Source: Maniola hyperantus
Lineage: Eukaryota; Arthropoda; Insecta; Lepidoptera; Nymphalidae
Reading direction: 5' to 3'
DNA length: 64,000 nt
Assembly (NCBI RefSeq): GCF_902806685.2
Contig: NC_048538.1
Span: forward strand, 13,454,001-13,518,000
Part shown: positions 54,901 to 62,085 of the stretch, one piece after another
How positions within the stretch are numbered: position 1 is the first letter of the stretch
How the letters are laid out: every line of letters starts with the position of its first letter
Made by a program: the position numbers and the translations under genes
Notes under the pieces: model-generated
Told to the model about the DNA's origin: nothing
Database searches by the model: none
What the model saw: the letters and a program-made list of their open reading frames with translations, nothing else

Positions 54901-55472
54901 ACTAAGGTACTACCTAACTGAAACTCTATTAGTACCAACCGATTTGTACTCTCACTTCGAGATCCGAACGCCCCCTGTATTTGGATTGCTGGAATAGCGA
55001 TTTCTGGTAGTTTCCTATTTTCTCTCACAATAGAATCGTACAATTCCCTAGTTATTCCACTAATCTGGCTTCCCGTATCTATAAGAGCACTCATACTCCT
55101 TCCGTACAACCTCACACACACTTCTGGTAATTTAGGTAAAGAATAGTCAATACCTACGTCGATTTGTTCATCTAGTTCATGAAACATTGTATACACGTTC
55201 AATTGTCTTTTCGTACACGCCTCGCACGACATGCCTACCTCGTTACATTCTGCTATATTCTCAAACTGGTTTTCTAATAAGACTCCTATGCTACTAATTT
55301 CCAATTGGCAATTCTGTTCGTCGTTATCAGGACCGCCTCTCAATAAACGCTTAAGGCCTCCTTCACCTATCCCTAAACTCTGTCCCGGTTTCCATCCACT
55401 CTTAATTAAGATCTTATAGACCACACCTACTCTTTCGTGTTCTGAGGTCTCACTGGCCCCCGTTCTACACAA
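51930..55472 (-). CDS. pol: Gypsy-type Pol polyprotein
   Basis: Makes protease, reverse transcriptase, RNase H and integrase for element replication. Residue numbers count from the TTG at 55472. That codon is only where a bounded frame begins: the frame is open up to a stop at 55539-55541 and is most likely entered by -1 frameshifting from gag. In order: a G-patch-like stretch at about 25-46 (SGWKPGQSLGIGEGGLKRLL), aspartic protease DTGSQ at 132-136, RT with the catalytic YLDD at 484-487 and PQGLK before it, and RNase H from about 630 (TDSS). An HHCC zinc-binding region follows near 840-880, the integrase core after about 895 (D, D in CSDRGANF, E in NSTERVNKE), and a C-terminal GPY/F-like motif (YEGPYIIG). 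The 1180 codons are uninterrupted and all catalytic residues I looked for are present. Confidence 0.95.
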   Translation of the reverse strand: MCRTGASETSEHERVGVVYKILIKSGWKPGQSLGIGEGGLKRLLRGGPDNDEQNCQLEISSIGVLLENQFENIAECNEVGMSCEACTKRQLNVYTMFHELDEQIDVGIDYSLPKLPEVCVRLYGRSMSALIDTGSQISGITRELYDSIVRENRKLPEIAIPAIQIQGAFGSRSESTNRLVLIEFQLGSTLVEAPVLIMRRLPRSLILGYDWLERVKGIVNCNGERTLTIEHMGVRSCVRLNSDCEIERLGGETNAATINLILNQDSGTVEQSVASRELESEEITEFQLEKSNLSNEHRKFLLPVLNKHRKVFTKGLGLTNKYEHVIELVDETPFVKHSYPVPLSYREQVKDELNELEKLDVIRQEATPYCSPLTFTKKRDESIRLLLDARELNKKMVGDAGAPPLTSEILQSFHGVNYISLIDLNNAYFQIPLHKDSRKYTGFSFMGKTYTYRVLPQGLKTSVAGFSRAMDYILGEVREFCVNYLDDIVIFTTGDIKLHLEHLDQVLDRLGAAGLTGRLEKCRFLCVEVKLLGHIVNTNGVRMDPERVKAILDFPIPRTIKQLRGFLGLINYFRRFISKYSEEVRPLCDLLKQNTKWSWTQEINVCFERVKKLFIDTVLLVHPNPKGTYYLQTDSSNLGVSGYVYQLNSVGEEQILGFCSKALTETERKWTVTEQELWAIIFSLSKFETYLRGSRLVIRTDHKSLIFLQTCKLLSARMIRWVHYIGRFDYTVEHVKGKLNTVADVLSRHIKGTTDVLTNKATGPEMNLFKSSLGRLVRERWEEIGSYQRRDKIASEIIRRMQITDTSESKYYVLKGEILYKTDIRKDTLRLYVPEDLQKDLIVSIHEELGHFGRYKVYALMKRRYYFSNMSRIIGRVVRSCEACQKSKHVLETHTGPIKSVIAEEIGERVFCDIYGPLPAGRFGFKYIFVIQDAYSKLIRLYPLRQASGKATLTCVKKFHRQVAIRTLCSDRGANFTSKVFESGIRQLGIELTHTSVRNPRPNSTERVNKELGRLFRTYCDKSHRSWVDLLVDIEDCYNQVVHTTTGYSPNELVCGKRTQLSTDFNVEVATGSDLQGETLDQIRQHARQNIARAAERREFHYNKNHKLIQFEVGDLVKLKTFAKSDADKKLTRKFMRLYEGPYIIGAVPYNNVYTLVDVHSDKIRGNYNAIHLFRYYVNN

Positions 55473-55517
55473 TATTGATTGATTCGACCTATTTTGTGTG
55501 GGGTGACCTAGTTTTTT
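55450..55517 (-). promoter_or_regulatory. -1 ribosomal frameshift site, A AAA AAC, with downstream stem
   Basis: The heptamer A AAA AAC lies at 55511-55517 in the gag frame and the gag stop TAG (55508-55510) is the next codon. Pol is in the -1 frame, which is what slipping at this heptamer gives. Four bases beyond it, TCACCCC (55500-55506) can pair with GGGGG-cca-GTGA (55450-55461). Inside that, ACACAA (55494-55499) can pair with TTGTGT (55467-55472), giving a nested stem-loop. The heptamer is seen directly. Its function is inferred from known viral and retrotransposon sites. Confidence 0.8.
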
Positions 55518-56605
55518 GACGGTCCCTCCCCCACTTTCTTAGACACAGCAGAGTCTTCGCCCTCTTTCACGAATGTGATAGCCGGTCTGACCTGCTTAGT
55601 TTCGGATACCGTGGGCCTGTTAAAATTTGCCCTAGAAATAAATCGACGGTAACCCCGACCCCTGGTCGAATTTCCCCTAGTCCTCCAATTGTTTGTCGAC
55701 ATTGTCGCTACGATAGGACGCCTCGATGGCGGTTCATTGTATCGCCTACCACCTCTATAATTACTATTCATACCACCTCTCATAACCCCCCTAGGTTTTT
55801 CAACAATATTTTGTTCTATGTCTCTGAGGAACTTTGCCCCGTTCATAATGCTAACTACTTCAGTTCTAGTAAACCATAGACGTTGTATGTCTATAGCATA
55901 ATGACGCATAATGGAATTTACCAAATCGCGCTCGCTAAAAGCAATGGTTAATGATTGCATCGATTCTGCCTGCTCAGCGAAATGCTCAGACATCGTCATA
56001 CCTGAATCGCTCGAGTATACTGCATTTATCAACCTATATCTAACAGATTCTTGGATTTGTTCGGTCCAATAGTTCCGCCTAAAATCGGTTTCAAAATCAG
56101 CGAATGAAGTCCACTCTTTCGAATATAGTTCCATAACCTTTCGTGCATTCCCCGAAATGCAACCTAGCGCGATATCAATCTCCCGATCTGCCCCGTTTAC
56201 TGCCTTTATATATTTTTTTAATCGTTTTAAAAAGGTGATGGGATTAGTGAATGGCTTTCCGTCAAAATTTGGTTTGGTAACCGACGGTTGTACTACAAAC
56301 AAGTTTCGGGTTTCAGCAAACGCTGTACTTGTGCTCGCGGTGTCTAGACTAACCCCTTGTCTATCAGATTTTCCGCTTTCACTTACTCCTATTGTCTGAT
56401 GTGACGAAACACTCGCGTTTTCGTTTTGGCCTGCGTTCGAACTCAGCTGTTGTAATTTCGTTTCGAATTCGGTGATTTTTTTCAAAATCAACTCTAATGT
56501 AGTATTCCCTAAGGTCGACGTTTGCTCGCTCGATTCTACTGGGCTAGCTTCGCTCTGCCGCGTACCCACTTGCTTTGTTCTACGTGTTTTTCTACCTGCA
56601 GGCAT
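55508..56605 (-). CDS. gag: Gypsy-type Gag protein
   Basis: Structural protein expected to form the particle that packages the element's RNA. 365 codons from an ATG at 56605. Residues 1-70 are polar, with a short amphipathic helix region (LELILKKITEFETKLQQL). About 105-280 is the capsid-like part, with NPITFLKRLKKYIKAV, WTSFADFETDFRRNYW and LINAVYSS, which resembles retrotransposon gag folds. The C-terminus has no CCHC zinc knuckle. It is rich in Arg, Gly and Asn (RGGRRYNEPPSRR, TRGNSTRGRGYRR) and probably binds RNA in that way. The reading frame ends at a TAG directly after a slippery heptamer. A T run of about 18 precedes the ATG (A run in the transcript). Confidence 0.9.
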   Translation of the reverse strand: MPAGRKTRRTKQVGTRQSEASPVESSEQTSTLGNTTLELILKKITEFETKLQQLSSNAGQNENASVSSHQTIGVSESGKSDRQGVSLDTASTSTAFAETRNLFVVQPSVTKPNFDGKPFTNPITFLKRLKKYIKAVNGADREIDIALGCISGNARKVMELYSKEWTSFADFETDFRRNYWTEQIQESVRYRLINAVYSSDSGMTMSEHFAEQAESMQSLTIAFSERDLVNSIMRHYAIDIQRLWFTRTEVVSIMNGAKFLRDIEQNIVEKPRGVMRGGMNSNYRGGRRYNEPPSRRPIVATMSTNNWRTRGNSTRGRGYRRFISRANFNRPTVSETKQVRPAITFVKEGEDSAVSKKVGEGPSKN

Positions 56606-57111
56606 CTTTTTTTTTTTTTTTTCAATTCGTCCCTTTTCGTTCTACCTACTCAAGTGCCAACTTAAATTATATTTGAATACTTTCGTAAGACGCGAAGCCG
56701 TATTTTTAAAATTTCTATATTATTAATACTAATTTGCAATCATATGTCTGAGATGTGTTTCTATTATATGAATTCTCTAGGTTTGAAGAAATTTTAAGCC
56801 TAAGAAATAAGCAAGGAATAATAGCTCGATTCTCTGCAGTATCTTCTGAAAACCTGTAAATTGTACATTTATAAGACATACAGCTTATTTCTGCTCCTTC
56901 TTATACCTAAAATAAATGTAAATGTACAACATATAAACATAATAACATGCACAGTGTGTCCTTCAACCTCTTTTTAGTTGCTTATAAGATTTTGCTCTCA
57001 TATACCCAATCACGACTTCCTACGTTGTGTTCTATTTTTTTTTTTCTATAATCTAGTCATATCGTTAATTCGAATACATACATAGATTCTGGTCGCTCGG
57101 CATCAAAATTC
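56606..57111 (-). other. Gypsy element leader (5' UTR)
   Basis: 506 bp between the 5' LTR and gag. The bases next to the LTR read GAATTTTGATGCCGAGCGAC on the minus strand, not a canonical TGG site, so the primer is unidentified. Confidence 0.6.
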
Positions 57112-60023
57112 TGTGATGGTACGGTGATCGTCTCTGCTTCTTTCAATGATCGGCTATATAGAGAGGAAATTTAACAAAATAGCTAGGCTGAACTTAGGAC
57201 ACTGTTGGCATTTGGAATAACATGTTACCTCACGTGTGGCAAATTTAATCTGCCAGGCACATTGCGTTGGGCGGACACATGGACATCTTGACCTTCTACC
57301 AGGTTTTCGCGAGTTTGCTCATGAAGCTTATTCCAATTAATTCTACTATTTTGAGTCATTTGACTTCTCAAAATGTCCCTTTGGGAGAGAGATCAGCTAG
57401 TTTAGAACGACCTGGTAGTGAGGAAAATCAGTTGGCATGTGTATTTAGCCAGATTGGGCCATCACTTTAAACCGACTGACGAGTCTTAAGGCAGGGGGAG
57501 TCCCTACGCTAGAAACTAGCCTTTATCCATTGTTATCGAGGCCTCGGCTGACTACCCTTTTCGCTACGAAGCGTTCAATTGCCTTGTATGGGAGCAAGGT
57601 TATTTTTATGAGCTCGGAAGCTAGCCTCAGCACCATGGCATTTGTATATATGTATATATTTGTTCAGTTATGTAATAGGTTGGCCAACCTATCGTTCGGG
57701 TAGTCCAGCCGGATAAGACATGACATGTACGTGTGTGCCCGATTCGTCACCGCCGGATGCCGCCAGAATCAACCGTGTGCCTTTAGTCTGGGGAAAACCA
57801 GACCTTTATACGTCGGACGTATCAAATTAATTACTTCCAAAATAATGCCTCGTGTGTCACACAGTTCGCCAGCCACATTTGCCCCGAAGTTCGGTGCAAA
57901 AGAAAAGACACAAGAAAAAAAAAAGGTCTGTACCTGCTCTATTGTTTACCCATTGTCCCGTTACCCGAAGATGCTCGTTCCCCTTCACAGCATACTGTTT
58001 ATACGTCGTGATATCCTAAATGTTAAAACATCTGCCATCTACTCGAAGTTCGATGGCTCGAACTCGACAAATACCTTTAACCTTTCGTAGTTGTATGTAT
58101 TCAACTTAATTAAATATCACTTGGTTCACCGTAGAGAGAAAACATCGTGAGGTAAACCCGCAACCTCAGAGTTCTCTATGGAGCCCGCGCTCAGTAGTGA
58201 GCCGGCGAGGATTGCTCATGATGATGGTGATGGTATCGTAGTAGCTGATAGTTCAAAACACACCACATTATCCAAAATATTTGTGTGATTTTGCTCAACA
58301 AGTCAATGTGTATTTTTGACAAGAGGCGTTCCATCTGACTGCGTTAGTCTGCCAACTTTATTCTATTTCTTATTTGTTGCTAGGTAAGAGCTATTATTGT
58401 GAATTCGGTGTACTGCTGAAAAAAAACTAGCCTGAACTTTACTTAATAGTAAGAGTCGTGATATAGGTAATATGAGAGATTTAATATTGGAGTCCGACAC
58501 ATGGAACCATGTATCTACGGCATTTTTGAACACACACAGTTCGATCGTTTTACCTCTAAAATGAATTTGAGCTCCATTATTAAATGTCTATAGAAGGTAT
58601 CTAGACGTGATAAATAAAAGATGATATTTATACTCAAATGCTTTTATTTCTGGTAAATAAGTTGTTTTATTTACTCTCACAGTTGAGTATTTTTAGAAAA
58701 AAAAGAAACTGGTATTGTGATTTAGACGGAATTTTAAATGTGTTTGTTACATTTAAAACCCGCCAAATGTTCGCTTCCTAGGCCAATCTATTTAGAAGGG
58801 AAAAACGAACATTTAAACTTTAAAAACCCTTACGGCCGCGCAGTTTATTTCACAATCAATTACACACATAATATGTCATAAAATTTAAGAGAGTATCAAT
58901 TTCTTAAATTTAGTTCTAAAACGAAATAAAGTTAAAGACACACTGTACACACGGTTATATACATAATCTAGCACAAGTATTTATTCTAAATACATCTGAA
59001 CCTAGTTACACAACTTGTCCGGTTAAAACCACTTTCGGTATATTCTTTCTAATTTAAACCTACTCGCGAGGTTCACAATGCGCCCCCACTTCTCGCGACT
59101 ATGCATACACAATGCGGTGATTAGGTATAATATGAAATTTTCACACGCTAAACCCGTGGTCCACTCCATCCAAGCCCAGGGTTGAGACCATTGTCTACGT
59201 CTAGCATGATATTGGTCTTCTAGATTATTTTCTAGATCTATTTCTTCTAGGTATACCGGCTAATCAATTTTATAAGCTTAAAAGTTGTGGAACTACTTTC
59301 AAAATTTACACTAAATACAATAATCTGGGTACTTCACCATTAAACCGCCGCTGGCTCGAACACACTGTCTCTATAACCTTATCTTATTTCTCAGGACAAA
59401 TTTTAACAATACACTATACTATAATTTTAATCTACACTCCAATTTTGCAAAGGAAGCTCAAAATATCTCGAATGGACGAGGTCGCGAGGTTCGCGCTGGG
59501 ATTTGTACTTCCGACCCGAGCCGAAATCCTGCCTTGACTGTCCTCCGTTCTTTTTCCAGTTCTCCTTAAAGGTCCCCGTGGTCGTGTTTCGTCACGCCCA
59601 CAGTTCTCTGAAAACCAAAAACACACAGGGGAGTACGGTACTCTGGTTGGTCTCCTCTTGCGCACAAAATTACCCTATTGGCCGAAAACAAAATTGCGTT
59701 CCAGGCCCCACCTCCAAAAATCTGTCCACATTAGTTCGGAGATACTTGTCGCCTGTTATTTGTCCCCAGACATATGGTTGCCATTTAGTATTAGTTTTTG
59801 CCGTGTTTAGCCAGAAATTTTAAAATAACTCACGCATTTCTTGACGTCTTTATTAACAAACGCACTCTCTACTCTCGATAATTTGTTTTTGCTGTATTTA
59901 AAATTTATGGTCGCCTTTTTATTTTTCTTTCTTTGTTTTAGATTTATTGCCTTAGTTTTGAGAACGCCATAGAATCGTGTATCACACGGTAATAAATTTG
60001 GTGATTTATGAGTGACCATCTCA
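57112..60023 (-). repeat. 5' LTR of the gypsy element (2912 bp)
   Basis: Promoter-bearing LTR in the element's sense. It differs from the other LTR by one substitution and one A in a homopolymer. No TATA box was assigned with confidence. Confidence 0.95.
58130..58236 (+). mobile_element. SINE family 1 fragment inside the 5' LTR
   Basis: Same fragment as at 49773-49877, in the same LTR position. Confidence 0.65.
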
Positions 60024-60027
60024 ATTT

Positions 60028-60072
60028 GCGATGACCAACACATTTAGTGATTCATTTTTTATATTATAAATA

Positions 60073-60107
<35 letters not shown>

Positions 60108-60110
60108 TCT
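60028..60110 (-). mobile_element. Helitron-like repeat, family F, right part
   Basis: GCGATGACCAACACATTTAG and TGATTCATTTTTTATATTAT continue the repeat interrupted at 48754. A (GAT)n run at about 60072-60106 lies at its outer end. Confidence 0.6.
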
Positions 60111-60464
60111 AGTTATCTTGGTGCCGTAGACTTGATGTTGGTTGGGGTAGAGCCATAATGTTTGGTGTGCCATGGTGAGTGCGAATAAATAATTTTTATT
60201 TTCAATAAGTAATTGTTCACCAAAACAACAACAGAAAATATGCTTTAGTTCGGTAAAAAAGTGCAAAAAAATTCGCTACTGTTGGTTTGCATCATTTAAC
60301 TTATTAATTTATTCCCGCTAGTCACCATTATGCAACACAACACAGACCGAGAGTGAATGAATATTTTAAATCCTGGTTTGCGTGATAAATTAACGTGTAA
60401 AAGGATTATCTAAAAAAAAATATATTTTATCCGTCCGTTTTTCATTTTTTTTGAAAGACCATGT
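60111..60464. other. Unassigned, with a shared repeat segment
   Basis: 60290-60365 is related to 39870-39930 (ATGCAACA.. and GAGAGTGAATGAAT). The remainder is unknown. Confidence 0.35.
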
Positions 60465-60735
60465 AGAATGACAAAGGATTAGCAAGCTAAAGTGGCAATG
60501 GGCTGGTCATGTCTGTCGCAGAATCGACGGCCAATGGGGCAGACGTGTTCTGGAGTGGAGACCGCGTACCGGTAAGCGCAGTGTGGGACGACCTCCAGCC
60601 CGCTGGATCGATGACCTAAAAAAGGTGGTGGGAAGCAGATGGATGAGGAAGGTGGAGGACCGTGTTTGGTGGCGCGCTCTTGGAAAGGCTTATGTCCAGC
60701 AGTGGACGCAAACAGGCTGATGGATTGGATTGGAT
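60465..60735 (+). pseudogene. RTE-type LINE, C-terminal 79 codons
   Basis: A continuous frame from 60484 to the TGA at 60718-60720 reads KLKWQWAGHVCRR, RRVLEWRPRTGKRSVGRPPA, RWIDDLKKV and WRALGKAYVQQWTQTG. This is the characteristic end of lepidopteran RTE-type LINE proteins. A short GGATT-type tail (TGGATTGGATTGGAT) follows at once. The frame is undamaged, but the element is truncated to its last about 270 bp and cannot move by itself. Confidence 0.75.
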
Positions 60736-61122
60736 GTAGAACGTCCAGATTTACAATACGCGCTGGAATGGAGAACTTCCTCCTTTTTTGAGGTGGTTAA
60801 AATGTATTGCCTAATAATAACTACCTTTTCGTAAGTGGGGTCAGCAAACCGTATGCTGGGATTGAACGAATTTAGACCACTTAACTGATCGATATAGTTT
60901 CGGCTATTGAACACAGGATCACGCTTGAAAGGTTTCGGAACCTTTTACGTTTTGCTAGAGCGGAACCGTTTTATGTTGAAAGAATTTCTCGTTATATAAG
61001 GTTTGGTTAATTAAGGCTGAAGAAATTAAAAAGTATTTCTTATGAAATGTATGTTCTTTACTTCACTTCTTCTTGATTCTTTTAATTTATTTTTTTGAAC
61101 GGCCAATTATTATTAAGTTACT
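60736..61122. other. Mostly unassigned
   Basis: GAGAACTTCCTCCTTTTTTGAGG at about 60772 is an end fragment of the family at 43133-44589. 60830-60965 loosely matches 45640-45790. No gene. Confidence 0.35.
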
Positions 61123-61124
61123 AC

Positions 61125-61235
61125 TAGACGATGCCCGTGACTTGCTGCGCGTGGATTTAGGTTTTTAAAAATCCTGTGGGAACTCTTTATGTATAATATC
61201 CATCTCCGAAACGCAAAACTATCTCTGTACCAACA
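61125..61235 (-). mobile_element. Helitron family B, 3' half
   Basis: CTAGACGATGCCCGTGACTTG, TTTAGGTTTTTAAAAATCC and AAACTATCTCTGTACCAA run in family order and stop where a SINE begins. Confidence 0.6.
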
Positions 61236-61242
61236 GATGACG

Positions 61243-61530
61243 ACCTCCTTGGCGCAGTGGTAAGCGCTGTGGTCTTGTTACTGGGAGGTCGATTCCCGGC
61301 AGGGGTTTGGAATTTTACAATTTCTAAATTTCTGGTCTGGTCTGGCCGGAGGCTTCGGCCGTGGCTAGTTACCACCCTACCGGCAAAGCCGTGCCGCCAA
61401 GCGATTTAGCATACTGGAACGATGCCGTGTAGAAACCAAAGGGGTGTGGGTTTAATTTGATTGCATCACTAACCACCAGATAAGATTGCAGTCAAGGGCT
61501 AACTTGTATCTGAATAAAATAAAAAAAGTT
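61243..61530 (+). mobile_element. tRNA-derived SINE (family 3)
   Basis: GACCTCCTTGGCGCAGTGGT head, GGTCGATTCCCGGC B-box region, GGCTTCGGCCGTGGCTAG body and an AATAAAATAAAAAAA tail. It appears inserted into the Helitron at 61235. Confidence 0.7.
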
Positions 61531-61622
61531 CCAGTGTTCCGTACTGGAACAGGATATATTTCAAAGTCAACATAATTTGGAGGATTTTTTCTAGCAAATT
61601 ATCTCATATTTATTTTCGTAAT

Positions 61623-61910
61623 TGTTCATTGGGTTGGTTTGTCGAGCGCCCCCTAGCGCCGATGCAACGCATGCGAATGCGTCCTTCTGATTGGCGATTC
61701 GGCGCCATCATATCTCTCAGATCGACTGCAATAATCGATAAGCACGCGTTCCAGTGCAAAACAAATTAATTTCTGGAATCTGGACTCAATCGATGTGTTG
61801 TGATTGTGATTTAACTGAAACCAGTGACCACTTTCTTTTCAAGACAATATATATGTGAAAAATAGGGTGCTATCGACACAGAAGACCTGGGCCCAGGGTG
61901 CTATGCTGCA
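61623..61910 (+). repeat. Possible 5' LTR of the BEL/Pao element
   Basis: Tentative. The region just upstream of the Pao frame begins TGTTCATTGGG and ends CTGCA, and TGGCGCAAAGGG follows two bases later as a possible primer site. The matching 3' LTR is outside the window, so neither end can be confirmed. TGGCGCAAAGGGTAAGTGC also resembles a tRNA A box. Confidence 0.25.
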
Positions 61911-62085
61911 GCTGGCGCAAAGGGTAAGTGCTCGGTATATCATTCCCTATTGAACATATATTTTTTGGTGCCTCGAACCGCATTATAAACCTCCAGGTTG
62001 TGTTTTCTAGAGATACTTTGTGTTCTTTACGTAAATTATCAATCCCCACGCGTTCGAATTCGGTGCATTTTGTTACCTACGCAAT

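Larger units (their letters stand above)
48755..60023 (-). mobile_element. Complete Ty3/gypsy-type LTR retrotransposon (11,269 bp)
   Basis: LTRs of 2911 and 2912 bp bracket a 5446-bp interior that holds gag and pol on the minus strand. The ends are TG...CA and ATTT is duplicated at 48751-48754 and 60024-60027. I see only two differences between the LTRs: T/A at the position of 49038 and 57395, and nine against ten A in a run near 49558. Both frames are intact, so the copy is very young and may be active. The polymerase order (protease, RT, RNase H, integrase with a GPY/F-like end) places it in Ty3/gypsy. There is no envelope frame between pol and the left LTR. No TGG primer site directly abuts the 5' LTR at 57111. 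Confidence 0.95.

Noticed and set aside
61913..61930. Firm primer-binding site call for the BEL/Pao element
   Set aside because: TGGCGCAAAGGG fits loosely, but the LTR end cannot be confirmed without the 3' LTR and the phrase also looks like a tRNA A box.
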